Assembly (NCBI RefSeq): GCF_000756815.1
Contig: NZ_CCVW01000004.1
Location: 496,001 to 560,000 of the forward strand
Source: Legionella massiliensis
GTDB taxonomy: Bacteria > Pseudomonadota > Gammaproteobacteria > Legionellales > Legionellaceae
DNA: 64,000 bases
Direction: 5' to 3'
Shown here piece after piece: positions 28,401 through 35,897 of this stretch. The position numbers were made by a program, and so were the translations under genes. How positions within the stretch are numbered: the stretch's first letter is position 1; the number at the start of each line of letters is the position of its first letter. The notes under the pieces were generated by a model. That model made no database searches. It saw nothing but the letters and a program-made list of their open reading frames with translations, and had not been told where the DNA came from.

Positions 28401-29306
28401 TTCAACGAGGGTTTGCCCGACTATAATTGGGATCTCTGGATTATCATTACGAGCAAAGGCGTATTCAATTGGGGTGAAATTATTCTTGCTATCTTCCTTA
28501 GAAAACAGCGCTTTAATCGTTTTAATATCAGTCTTTCTTAATAATCTGAGTAAGGATTGAATAACAGTTGGTGATTGAAAACAAAAGATAGTATGCAGCA
28601 AATTATGCTTTGGAAGAAAACCCAAAAGAAGAGAACTACTACCATTAATCACAGTGTCTAGGTCTTTCCACTCTAAGCAATCAAGAACATTTAACAGTGC
28701 CAGAGCTATGCGGTCTGAGTGAGTTTTTTCAAAAAATTCAACGACTCCTGCATGAGCAGAAAAAGAGGTGGTACGAACGAGGCGGGTAAATTTTGCAGGG
28801 CTAATTTTGCCTAGTGCATCGACCAGGGAAATAGCAATATTGTCGTCATTACCTTCTAGAAAATTATTAAAATTTGCGAAATTAGTCTGGCCTAATTTAT
28901 TAGTAAATATCAATTGAGTTATCTGGTCTTCATTTAAAGAATTTAATCTTGCAACTATCTTTGCTCGAGTAGTTTGTGGTGCATACTTCATTAGAGTAAA
29001 AAAAAGTGCCGTATCAGCACCATCACTAAGCAAGGCTGTAAATTCAGAGTCTTCACAGGCAATCAACTCATCTGCTAATTCATCACATAAAGTTGTGGGA
29101 GCATAGCTAAATGCTAGCGCAAGAGGAGGGGCAATTAAGGATTCTGTTTCTAAGGCGACCTGTGTCCTATCTTGCGGGAAAACTTTGGCAAATAATTCAG
29201 GGATTGTTGATGCAGCGTCGGCTAAATTGGAGAGGAGAAAAGATTTAATTCGAGGGTTGGTAATTTTAGAAATTTCTAGCTTAAAATCCTCAATATTTAT
29301 TCCCAT
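22473..29306 (-). CDS. Giant ankyrin/helical-solenoid protein, candidate effector
   Basis: The 2277-aa protein has no signal peptide or clear membrane segment. Residues 1-290 look like an alpha-solenoid (paired helices such as NLADAASTIPELFAKVF). Ankyrin-like repeats occupy about residues 290-460 (MHTAAARGYETIVTYYLEQ; KTLLHLAAARGLDKLVKLFL). The next 1100 residues are mostly helical and rich in Leu, Gln and Ser. A beta-containing segment is near residues 1540-1580 (FYDNEQRLIGTLTASG). The C-terminus is polar and Pro/Ser/Thr-rich. I do not recognise an enzyme domain. Size and ankyrin content are typical of Legionella effectors; translocation is an inference. One long uninterrupted frame shows it is under selection. 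Confidence 0.85.
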   Translation of the reverse strand: MGINIEDFKLEISKITNPRIKSFLLSNLADAASTIPELFAKVFPQDRTQVALETESLIAPPLALAFSYAPTTLCDELADELIACEDSEFTALLSDGADTALFFTLMKYAPQTTRAKIVARLNSLNEDQITQLIFTNKLGQTNFANFNNFLEGNDDNIAISLVDALGKISPAKFTRLVRTTSFSAHAGVVEFFEKTHSDRIALALLNVLDCLEWKDLDTVINGSSSLLLGFLPKHNLLHTIFCFQSPTVIQSLLRLLRKTDIKTIKALFSKEDSKNNFTPIEYAFARNDNPEIPIIVGQTLVENEGLRPLFTEVSTYKSQSPMHTAAARGYETIVTYYLEQEDAQVDHQTSSSESMLQLAKAANQSAIQTLFAALPMLRLIQKPDTSYSEANVAKYLQQNPTVLACRWTGGKTLLHLAAARGLDKLVKLFLQHGASIKSRDNKSSTAIDEALRYHQQSCLKELLATKNDATIETLANILTNTTSPVTNYEVLQRVLKQQAGISLASYCRQQKDSYIYLLKEAARHLASTDDQRLENAVKTYILLGLQRLSASTNQIEHKAIQLQLVVLLFSMPTRKRLDLLTSLKLSAAERLQLGFVLSYGLVQPLIYKSFTALAHNSHFQFLLNLSPEDPSLLENIAGIHFYNSNLSQLPIETLQQMAEFSSTESLLLYCKQRISPILLVLTLEKLEANLPRDNENIESLLVQLENELKLFNQDNSVDLSQLFNLVSQPELKARIRNMLQQFALDSPIQQHIQHICRTFSQSLRTNSLLAELFIDFASSPAALEQPNQQSLERILSISSPAGVKTIIDKQRARIREQPLHLEPGEQPLGAWIQSLKNRTERLTLGPLITQLDQLYDQAFDLADSLNKEEERKLYRAFETYGLKLNDLASILFKIHLNELDQANPEKLHSLLSQLQPALTTLREQMASSTISKNLPSLISTERFASLSAEIKTVCLKIDESREPQASVLPSTMQEPELLASLQQHLAQGLLQNPQRKQFIHQLFDCCLDSQAYPNNKDLSEQFYQLVQSAKPEECEELDQKIKNILHLKNQTSLLLTGLQVTALIPPTSLSSILTELYNADIEVLAALIEFAALLGLDDFKDLVSYVQTAKAQNVPLKLLITQSAAKGSDLTTWIEHNLDIIDYSAMQAISCKLLREGLYQPESDLSSRAAAFNELIDHSFATAHPHAINQLIASYSPILQVKQESPESRTAIQLISNLFRNSRINVVNDCICQMAPEILDQLISHCLSGLNSQDEAYDKASRHLLTHLCQSYSEANSKSLELIKTRLSQPDLSLLGDRTLVTIAESILAKKDSSLSSSTMNGVWIQRLLTSVNFVASSNPQVIYALCERYRFISLTLKQAEFEQLNSWIQNKMAFPNHHQESMTRLEKARSMSAQRKNHLLEKREKLLAFRAEDSIRALLNQLEDACIEQKSSEPEIADKALGVLYGYYNDNLTSLRSDLLFKVADFIVSAASSGQQKNQPKAGNTLVEWLKNYLPHQNFVQTELSRKQSSLIYNAERGKIGFINEANYAMTFVNDVPRPLLGLPGIEPGMSFYDNEQRLIGTLTASGEVRYESLFQANTSALLLAKVPAEQLEQSTAAMDLLINDIFTENTLAKVYANSESDKQEWLSREINLRLAASTKVLHQDNLAAIVRYQPADKAFPLLADINLSTNAEQLFEVILENDSKRRELFSETQQSAVAAFLDKQDASAIFANFLNNHKDKPWFTEGLQLFANYAQSSGKPELLSNALSLLDERVYTHKNLTKEQFDTLLTTLLGSEANASLIWRYFLKSSSLESIQQVAPELAEQFASFFHKQHCLPTIEALNKQKNWSQSSYQYRLLLLILEKQREFLFHKEELRYSDKMAWSGAELKEISVFIKRHFSQRANPDKDLAIGKELLGELIFRCANHGRTELFYNNGQFDPSIAVQKLERSILNALAARDYLPAEFRNKMSEVFSSIISWFNNEHAENLKVREILRDNHALIDWKELSNQTWNLSDSWTKMPLISAYLINYTGPNAPLLKLITDYLSNKRIHSKAEYLHNISLVMAKLPQRDFSVCIFNKLEELVTQKSSYLDRKLLADMAAFYTQRYQGRSLERPQAEMELLKHFAKQKKYELVEQCCNLLESEMSTSFLGQIGKHAKVEARLNKHVSSWYYPIYQFFIRLWNYGLWGSSESDKIVPYCDEDSEYSSPSTTPATIETPNMSGKVIDDQLKLAKNTRALKTRYQRFLEKHPKESDLPPVEKLSLSIADMPSLFTPVIPTGRIEALINPQSLTVASS

Positions 29307-29341
29307 TTTTCTATCCTTAGAGCTTGCTTCCGGCTGAAGAA

Positions 29342-29370
29342 AGTATACCCATTTTTTAAGAAAAGTAAAA
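29342..29370 (-). promoter_or_regulatory. Candidate promoter of the 2277-aa gene
   Basis: On the minus strand TTTTAC (29370-29365) and TATACT (29347-29342) are 17 bp apart, and the start codon follows 35 nt later with AAGGA between them. Confidence 0.45.
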
Positions 29371-29491
29371 CCAACAAAAATTAAGGCTAAAAAAGCAGTT
29401 GGATCAACACATTAAACAATCTCCTGATGCTCAAACTGCAAAAAATTTTAAGATTTTTAAGGGAGAAAGAGTAGGGGCTGTTCGTATTTTA

Positions 29492-30865
29492 TTAGACTTT
29501 TTGATTAACCAAAACGGGTAAGATAATTCGAACTAATAAGCCACCGTTTTTACGGTTAGAGGCTTGAATATAACCTTGATGTAATTTAACCGCTTGATGA
29601 GCAATGGAAAGACCTAAACCATAGCCTCCGGTTTTCTTTTCTCTCGAGGGATCAACGCGGTAAAAGGGATTAAAAATCTTATCCAATTGTTCTTCGGGAA
29701 CACCGGGGCCATTGTCTTCAATATCAATATAGATTTCAGTATTCGAATCAGCCCAGTGTAGGTAGATGTTAATCTGAGGATCGGGGGCAGAATATCTCAG
29801 AGCATTACGCATAATATTTTCAATTGCCCGATGGATTAAGCGCTCATCCAAAAATAATTGGCAATTTGCCGCGGGATGAAACTCAACCGCAGTATGTTCG
29901 CCACCTGTTTCAAAATTGGCATCATCGACAATTTGTTTTACTAGGTCAGGTAAATTAATCAGAGTCTTATGAAGTTGGGTTGATGATTTTTCAAGTCTCG
30001 CGAATTCAAGAATCTCACCTATCAGGGTATTTAGCCGTAAACATTCAATTTCCATGCGGCGAAACTCTGCGTCGGCTGTAGGGCTTGCTTTTTTGCGTCC
30101 TAGTTCAATAGCAATCTGCATCCTGGCTAAGGGTGAACGCAGCTCATGGGAAATATCTTGTAAGAGCCGTTCCTTAGAGTTGACGATTGTTTCCAATTGT
30201 TCAGCCATTTGATCAAATTCACCACTTAGTTCAGCAATTTCATCGCGATGGTGCCCTTTAAAACGTCCGACACGGGTGTTTAACTTACCTGTCGCCAGCG
30301 ATTTCGCGGCCTGTTGCAGGGAACGTAAGGGTTGAGTCAGATAGATTGATAAAAGGTAGCAAATAAGACCGCTGATAATAATGGCGATCGCTAGGCGGAT
30401 AGTCAGGCCAGCCCAGGGAATTTCGACAAAATGAGCTAGGGGCTTTTCACTAACAGCAACTAAGCGGTATGCCTTTCCTGACAAAGACAATATTTCATGG
30501 CTGACAATGACGTCGCCAAATTTTAATAAACCGTCATCCAGCTCTTCTTTGACCAGATTTGCAGAAATCTGATTAACCACCTCAGGTGGTTTTTGGTTTC
30601 CTATAATTTCACCCGAATTGGTGAGCAAATATAAGGTCATTTGCTTGGCTGCACCTGTATGCGAAAGCCATTTCTGCAAGGCCTCGCTACTGCTTGATTC
30701 AAAGGTAACTACTGCGGCATGCGCGTAGCTATCCATAAAGACTCGTTCACGTGCAGGAATTGAGGACTTTTGGGCAATCTCACTGGTTACCCAGGCTGTG
30801 GTGATGATAATTAATATCGTCGCTATCCAAAAGGATAGGAAGATTTTCCAATACAAACTACGCAT
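29492..30865 (-). CDS. cpxA: Sensor histidine kinase, CpxA-like
   Basis: This 457-aa inner-membrane kinase has two membrane segments flanking a periplasmic sensor region (about residues 8-27 and 155-175). A HAMP linker follows, then the phospho-acceptor motif DISHELRSPLARM, the N box RNALRYS, DNGPGVPEEQL and the glycine-rich GGYGLGLSIA. The start is ATG 30865, which overlaps the cpxR stop by 8 bp. A longer frame runs back inside cpxR and is not credible. CpxA senses envelope stress and phosphorylates CpxR. In Legionella pneumophila CpxR controls many Dot/Icm and effector genes. Confidence 0.92.
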   Translation of the reverse strand: MRSLYWKIFLSFWIATILIIITTAWVTSEIAQKSSIPARERVFMDSYAHAAVVTFESSSSEALQKWLSHTGAAKQMTLYLLTNSGEIIGNQKPPEVVNQISANLVKEELDDGLLKFGDVIVSHEILSLSGKAYRLVAVSEKPLAHFVEIPWAGLTIRLAIAIIISGLICYLLSIYLTQPLRSLQQAAKSLATGKLNTRVGRFKGHHRDEIAELSGEFDQMAEQLETIVNSKERLLQDISHELRSPLARMQIAIELGRKKASPTADAEFRRMEIECLRLNTLIGEILEFARLEKSSTQLHKTLINLPDLVKQIVDDANFETGGEHTAVEFHPAANCQLFLDERLIHRAIENIMRNALRYSAPDPQINIYLHWADSNTEIYIDIEDNGPGVPEEQLDKIFNPFYRVDPSREKKTGGYGLGLSIAHQAVKLHQGYIQASNRKNGGLLVRIILPVLVNQKV

Positions 30866-31538
30866 TAAACATATACCCAAACCCTCGGACTGTTTTAACG
30901 ATTGGTTCACCTTCTTGGTTGTCACCAAGTTTATTGCGCAGATTCGAAATATGAACATCAATACTTCGATCATAGGCAGTGTATTTTCTGCCTAAGGCAT
31001 ACTCGGTCAGTTCTTCCTTCGAAAAAGCCTGTCCTGGTGATTTAATTAGCATTTCAAGAATATTAAATTCGGCATTTGTTAGCTCCATGATTTGGCCCTC
31101 ATGGGTCGCTACTCGCTTAGAACAGTCAACGACAATATTTTGATGCTCAATGATAGGCCGTTGAGCAGGGATTTTTTGAGTTCGGCGAAGAATTGCACGT
31201 AACCTTGCAACCAGTTCACGCGGATTGCAGGGTTTAGGTAAGTAATCATCAGCACCGATTTCAAGACCGACAATACGGTCAATATCATCACCGCGAGCGG
31301 TCAGCATTAACACAGGGGTTTCCAGATGTTCACGAATAGCTTTTAGGACTTCAAAGCCATTGAGTTTAGGTAACATGACATCAAGAATAATTGCGTCAAA
31401 TGATTGGTTGAGTGCCTTTTTAACAGCATTATCGCCATCATGAGCTGTGACAACGTTGAAACCTTCGGGTTCTAAATATTGAGTTAAAAGATCAGTGAGT
31501 TCGGTATCGTCATCTACAATTAAGATGTTGCTAGTCAT
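30858..31538 (-). CDS. cpxR: Response regulator CpxR (OmpR family)
   Basis: The 226-aa regulator has a receiver domain with acidic pocket VDDD, phospho-acceptor Asp in ILDVMLPKLNG, MLTARGDD and the lysine in DDYLPKPCNPREL. That last stretch is characteristic of CpxR. The C-terminal winged helix includes LTNAEFNILEML, DVHISNLRNKLG and TVRGFGYMF. Its ATG overlaps the corC stop (TAATG) and its stop overlaps cpxA, so the operon is translationally coupled. In Legionella it would regulate secretion-system and effector promoters. Confidence 0.94.
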   Translation of the reverse strand: MTSNILIVDDDTELTDLLTQYLEPEGFNVVTAHDGDNAVKKALNQSFDAIILDVMLPKLNGFEVLKAIREHLETPVLMLTARGDDIDRIVGLEIGADDYLPKPCNPRELVARLRAILRRTQKIPAQRPIIEHQNIVVDCSKRVATHEGQIMELTNAEFNILEMLIKSPGQAFSKEELTEYALGRKYTAYDRSIDVHISNLRNKLGDNQEGEPIVKTVRGFGYMFNA

Positions 31539-32389
31539 TACGTCTCTGTCCTCAATTCATGGTTTAGCCGCTTATCATAACAAGCTAAAAGCTTAATTCG
31601 TCGTGCATCGGCATTTATGATTTTAAATTCAAACTCATCGATTGTAATCGACTCTCCGCGTTTCGGTAAGTACCCAAAGTTAGTCATGACGATTCCCCCA
31701 ATGGTGTCATAACTTTCATCACTGAAATGCGCATTGAGCTGTTCATTGAATTCGTCAATAGGGGTATGGGCTTTCACAATGTAGTAGTTATCACTGTGTG
31801 CTTTGATATAGGCTTCTTCATCAATATCAAATTCGTCTTCAATATCACCAATAATTTGCTCAATAATGTCCTCAATAGTCACGAAGCCGTTCACGGCACC
31901 GTATTCATCAACTACGATAGCCATGTGATTACGATTGTTGCGAAACTCGCTAAGTAATAAATCCAGGCGTTTGCTTTCAGGGACAAAGGTGGTTAGGCGG
32001 ATAATGTCTTGCAAATCAAATTCAGTCTTTTGTTCTGTCTGAAAACGTAGCAAATCCTTCGCATGTAAAATACCGATAATTTCATCACGATGATCGCCGG
32101 TAACTGGAAAGCGAGAGTGGCCTGTAGATGTTACGATTTCAATGATCTCTTTAAGATCTGCATCTTGCGAGATAGAAATCATTTGTTTTTTCGGCAACAT
32201 GATATCGCGTACACGCATTTGAGCGAACTGGATTACGCCTTCAATCATGCCCAAGGTTTCCGAATCAATTAAGGAACGGCTATGGGCATCACGTAATAAG
32301 CCAATCAGTTCCTCTTTGTTTTGCGGCTCAATTTGTAAAAATTGCCGTAAACGCGCGAATAACGATCCGCCATCATCCTCTTTACTCAA
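31538..32389 (-). CDS. corC: CorC/HlyC family protein (YbeX)
   Basis: CorC-family proteins combine two CBS domains, which bind adenine nucleotides, with a C-terminal transporter-associated domain. They are linked to Mg/Co efflux and to ribosome maturation. The 283-aa protein lacks membrane segments. The first CBS contains RDIMLPKKQM and GHSRFPV; the second contains HMAIVVDEYGAVNGFVTIEDIIEQIIGDIEDE (shown here by its core VVDEYGAVNG). The start overlaps ybeY by 8 bp and the stop overlaps cpxR by 1 bp. Confidence 0.94.
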   Translation of the reverse strand: MSKEDDGGSLFARLRQFLQIEPQNKEELIGLLRDAHSRSLIDSETLGMIEGVIQFAQMRVRDIMLPKKQMISISQDADLKEIIEIVTSTGHSRFPVTGDHRDEIIGILHAKDLLRFQTEQKTEFDLQDIIRLTTFVPESKRLDLLLSEFRNNRNHMAIVVDEYGAVNGFVTIEDIIEQIIGDIEDEFDIDEEAYIKAHSDNYYIVKAHTPIDEFNEQLNAHFSDESYDTIGGIVMTNFGYLPKRGESITIDEFEFKIINADARRIKLLACYDKRLNHELRTET

Positions 32390-32858
32390 CGTCTTCGTCC
32401 TCTAGCTTGTAGGGATTGGAAAAACCAAGTTTAGCAAGTAACTTAATTTCCTGTGCTTGCATCTCCTCGGCTTCATTGTCTTTAATATGATCATAGCCTA
32501 ACAAATGCAAGACCCCATGAATGACGATATGGGCCCAATGTTCTTCCAAGGGCCTATCCTGTTCTATGCTTTCCTTAGCTAAGACTGCGGGGCAAATAAT
32601 CACATCGCCGAGCAAAGGAAATTCAAGTTCGATGTTATCAGGAACAATAATTGGAAAGGCAAGCACATTAGTTGCTTTATTTTGTTCCCTGTAACTATGG
32701 TTTAATTCGGTGATTTCTTCAGTATTAACGATACGCAGAGTCAATTCAGCTGACTCCATATGTTCAATCAGTGGAAGTTCAGCCCATTGAATCAGTAATT
32801 CGTCACTAATTGGGATGACCTCGTCAGTTGCGTGTTGTAAATCAATATGATAAGTCAT
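32382..32858 (-). CDS. ybeY: rRNA maturation endoribonuclease YbeY
   Basis: YbeY is a zinc metallo-endoribonuclease involved in 16S rRNA 3'-end maturation and ribosome quality control. The 158-aa protein carries the HxxxHxxxxxH zinc motif in HIVIHGVLHLLGYDH. It also has the preceding TNVLAFPI strand. It overlaps phoH by 1 bp and corC by 8 bp. The order phoH-ybeY-corC is the conserved ybeZ-ybeY-ybeX cluster. Confidence 0.96.
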   Translation of the reverse strand: MTYHIDLQHATDEVIPISDELLIQWAELPLIEHMESAELTLRIVNTEEITELNHSYREQNKATNVLAFPIIVPDNIELEFPLLGDVIICPAVLAKESIEQDRPLEEHWAHIVIHGVLHLLGYDHIKDNEAEEMQAQEIKLLAKLGFSNPYKLEDEDVE

Positions 32859-33814
32859 TATTTATTATCCTTTTGATGTTCATCATAGCAATCAACAATT
32901 CGAGAAACCAAGGGATGTCTGACCACTTCGCGGCTCGTAAAGGTATGTATACTAATCTCATCAATGTTCTGCAGTAATCTAGTCGCATGGACTAAACCTG
33001 AGGCAGTGCCTTTAGGCAGGTCAACCTGAGTCATATCGCCGGTAACGACAGCCTTTGAACCAAAGCCCATTCGAGTTAAAAACATTTTCATTTGCAGGAT
33101 TGTGGTATTTTGCGCCTCATCCAGAATGATAAAGGCTTCATTTAAAGTTCTTCCACGCATAAATGCCAGTGGCAAGACTTCAATCACATCAGTTTGAATA
33201 AGTTTCTGCGTTTCTTTAAAGCCTATCATTTCATAAAGGGCATCATAAATAGGCCGCAAATAGGGCAGTACTTTCTCAACAAGATCACCGGGTAAAAACC
33301 CAAGCTTTTCGCCGGCTTCGACAGCGGGTCGTACAAAAACAAGCCGTTGAACTTCGCCTTTCTCAAAACATTCGATCGCCTTTGCAACAGCAAGATAGGT
33401 TTTTCCTGTACCTGCAGGGCCGACGGCAAAAATAATATCGTGAGTATTAATCGAGTTTAGGTATTCAGCCTGCTTGTTATTTCGAGGTAATAAGGTTTTG
33501 CGGCTTAAGCGAATTGGTGAAGAGGTTGTAAGTCGAGACGCTTGGTCTTGATCGTTAAGTAAAGAATTCACAAGCTCTGCATGTATTGGTTTGTCTGTCA
33601 TTTTATGAAGTTGATTAATCACTTGTCTCACTCTGGAAAAGTGTTTGTCTGAATTACCATACAAGATCGCCTCATCATGACCAACTTTAATTTTTATATT
33701 AAAAAAATGCTCTAATAATTTGATATTTTCATGAAGTGCGCCACAGAGATTAGCTAGTTGGCGTGAGCTCAAGTGAGGGAATGCTATGATTTCGTTATGC
33801 GAAGTACTGCTCAA
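32858..33814 (-). CDS. ybeZ: PhoH-like ATPase (YbeZ)
   Basis: PhoH-family proteins are P-loop ATPases that act with YbeY in RNA metabolism. The 318-aa protein has an N-terminal KH-like region, then Walker A GPAGTGKTYLA, the RPAVEAGEKLGFLPGD segment, Walker B FIILDEAQNT and the sensor TGDMTQVDLP. The frame begins with TTG 33814 and has no clear Shine-Dalgarno; no in-frame ATG nearby fits the family length, so the exact start is uncertain. It is the first gene of ybeZ-ybeY-corC-cpxR-cpxA. Confidence 0.92.
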   Translation of the reverse strand: MSSTSHNEIIAFPHLSSRQLANLCGALHENIKLLEHFFNIKIKVGHDEAILYGNSDKHFSRVRQVINQLHKMTDKPIHAELVNSLLNDQDQASRLTTSSPIRLSRKTLLPRNNKQAEYLNSINTHDIIFAVGPAGTGKTYLAVAKAIECFEKGEVQRLVFVRPAVEAGEKLGFLPGDLVEKVLPYLRPIYDALYEMIGFKETQKLIQTDVIEVLPLAFMRGRTLNEAFIILDEAQNTTILQMKMFLTRMGFGSKAVVTGDMTQVDLPKGTASGLVHATRLLQNIDEISIHTFTSREVVRHPLVSRIVDCYDEHQKDNK

Positions 33815-33912
33815 AATGGTAATAGGCTAGGTTATATATTTAAAAGAATAGTGCATAAATGGGTTAGATAGCAAGTAATTAACGATTGGGCAGGGACTAA
33901 GCAATCTCAAAA

Positions 33913-34205
33913 AAACTCGAATTCCCGCGGCTTGACCGCGGGATCTGGTCGTGGTTAAAGCTACATGGACCCCGTGGTCAAGCCCCATATCTACACAAGT
34001 GCATCTGTAATAGGTCATGTCCCTCCTAGTCTCAACACTATGTCATCCTGAGTGCAGCGAAGGATCTCCTGAATGTGGCACCGTGCTAATCCCGGAGATC
34101 CTTCGCTGCACTCAGGATGACGTGGCGTTGGGGGGGACAGGGCGTTCAATTACAGACATTTGTGTAGATACCTATGGGTCAAGCCGCGGGGATTCGGAAT
34201 TGGTT
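33913..34205. repeat. Composite nested palindromic repeat island
   Basis: Several hairpins are nested. An outer part starts GAATTCCCGCGGCTTGACCG and ends near GTCAAGCCGCGGGGATTCGG. Inside it, TATCTACACAAGTG (33988-34001) pairs with CATTTGTGTAGATA (34157-34170). At the centre (about 34041-34123) is an almost perfect hairpin of the GTCATCC/GGATGAC family. GTAATAGGTCA is at 34007-34017. A block matching 34122-34185 in reverse occurs at about 48555-48615. The region 33815-34261 holds no gene. Confidence 0.85.
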
Positions 34206-34261
34206 AACGGATTTCGATGTTTTGTCCCACACAAAGGCTAATACCACCTTTACTGAATGTA

Positions 34262-34294
34262 CTTAATACCCCCTTAATGAAAATACATTAATCT
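34262..34294 (+). promoter_or_regulatory. Candidate PmrA box and -10 of the 523-aa gene
   Basis: CTTAATACC-CC-CTTAATGAA (34262-34281) gives two TTAAT half-sites 11 bp apart. Seven nt later is TAATCT (34289-34294), a weak -10, and ATG 34326 follows 31 nt on. As I recall it, the PmrA consensus is two CTTAATATT halves separated by 2 nt, and both halves here match it at their first six bases. Confidence 0.55.
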
Positions 34295-34325
34295 AAGTGA
34301 ACATAAAAATACCTACAAGTACTCC

Positions 34326-35897
34326 ATGTACTACCAAGACTATTTACAAAATAAAGCGCTAAAAAGCACTTTGCGAGGCAGGTTAAACAAGCAAAGGGCT
34401 GTTGAAAATGCACCGATTACTATTCGTGATTTGATTGTCTATCCAGATGATGCGCAGTACTCCTTTGGCGAATCCAATTATACTAGTGAACACGAGTCCT
34501 CCGCCGATTCTGTTAACCGACTGACTGACCATATAAAATCGCTGGCAACCATTGCCAATCTCTATCATCAGCAAGCTTATTGCGAAGCAACTGACGGTAG
34601 TAATTATCAACTAAAGGCTGAATACGCGAATACTATTACCCGAATGTCATTATGTGAATTCTCACTTTATGCTAAAAAGCCTCTTAGTTTGGATGAATTT
34701 TCCCAGATAGTTGAAAATTTATCGGGAATAGCTCGGAATTGTCATGATAATGTTCATCTTCTGCTTAGTTCATTTTCAGTTCTAGATAAGCATGGGAAGT
34801 TATTGAATGTCAGCATTTATTTACAAGGTGGTGAAAATGCTAAGGTGGATACTGTAAGTAAAGGGACTGCTTCAGCAATAGATGTTGACTATCAGCATAC
34901 AGCAAAATTTTCACAACAGACTGAAGCTGAAATTAGTTCTAAAGTTAGTAGTTTTGTAGCGAGCCCTAAGGCAACTGCGGATGTCATTCCATCAAATAGT
35001 ATTTTGGAAATAAAGACAAAGGGTGGTGCTAAGTATACCCAGGCTATTGATGTCTGCTATGACCATGCTAATCATCATTCCAGGCGTTTATTGCAATCAG
35101 TGTTTAATGCTGAAGTGGAAACAACGCAATTTATCCCTGAGCAGGCGGATCATCTTGTTACAGCTAATTCTGTTGATATTTATGAGTCAGCAAAAATTTG
35201 CCCCTATGCTTTACATGTGGATCCTCGGCCTTTATTAGCTCATGACCCAAAGAATGTTGGCAGCCGCACAGACATGCAGTTAAGGCTCTCTGAAACTGTT
35301 CTAGCTGGTGTAAAAGAGGAAAAATATGGGTCTATGAAATTGACTCAGGTGCCAGGACGATTACTCGTTAAAAATCCACCTTTCGGTGCTAGTTACACCG
35401 TGAAAATCTTACAGGAAAGAAAGCTGGGTGGTTATGTAGATAGCCTGAAACCTAAGGTTGAAGCGTTCAATTCTAAAGTCATGGAAAAAACAGTTGATTC
35501 ACTAGTTACTACTCGGTTTATTCCTGGCGGCATAGACGACGAAGATTTTCATCAATTAGAAGATACTAACGCAAGAACTCTTATAGGTGCTTTCCAACTA
35601 ATTAAAATCTTAGCAAGACAAGCCGAGCCTAATATTTTTGAATATTTTTTTAATACCGAGAGTTACGTAATTAAAAATCAAGCGAAGGTGATTATCGATA
35701 ATGCAGCGCAAATGCTGGATGAATTTGACGATAGTAAGAAGGATTTTCTTGTTTCCTCAGAACCATGGTTAAAAGATATTCAGTTTAGATTATCTCAGAT
35801 TGACAATGGGTTTCCGTATTACTTTATGTATAAAATGAAGTCGGCCCTTAGTGATTTTAATTCCCTGATTGGACAAGAGATGGCTTTAGAGTTTTAA
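34326..35897 (+). CDS. Hypothetical 523-aa protein, candidate effector
   Basis: I do not recognise this protein. It has no signal peptide or membrane segment. Residues 1-130 are mixed polar; residues about 138-185 include a strand-like region (HLLLSSFSVLDKHG, LNVSIYLQGGENAK). The C-terminal 150 residues are helical, with ARTLIGAFQLIKILARQAEP and a final MKSALSDFNSLIGQ. The Shine-Dalgarno is weak. A PmrA-like box lies directly upstream, the main reason to suspect a Dot/Icm substrate. Its last 12 bp overlap the 3' end of the convergent receiver gene, so the two transcripts are antisense there. Confidence 0.72.
   Translation: MYYQDYLQNKALKSTLRGRLNKQRAVENAPITIRDLIVYPDDAQYSFGESNYTSEHESSADSVNRLTDHIKSLATIANLYHQQAYCEATDGSNYQLKAEYANTITRMSLCEFSLYAKKPLSLDEFSQIVENLSGIARNCHDNVHLLLSSFSVLDKHGKLLNVSIYLQGGENAKVDTVSKGTASAIDVDYQHTAKFSQQTEAEISSKVSSFVASPKATADVIPSNSILEIKTKGGAKYTQAIDVCYDHANHHSRRLLQSVFNAEVETTQFIPEQADHLVTANSVDIYESAKICPYALHVDPRPLLAHDPKNVGSRTDMQLRLSETVLAGVKEEKYGSMKLTQVPGRLLVKNPPFGASYTVKILQERKLGGYVDSLKPKVEAFNSKVMEKTVDSLVTTRFIPGGIDDEDFHQLEDTNARTLIGAFQLIKILARQAEPNIFEYFFNTESYVIKNQAKVIIDNAAQMLDEFDDSKKDFLVSSEPWLKDIQFRLSQIDNGFPYYFMYKMKSALSDFNSLIGQEMALEF

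Noticed and set aside
30866-30973. Longer N-terminus of CpxA
   Set aside because: It lies fully inside cpxR in another frame; ATG 30865 gives a normal membrane start.
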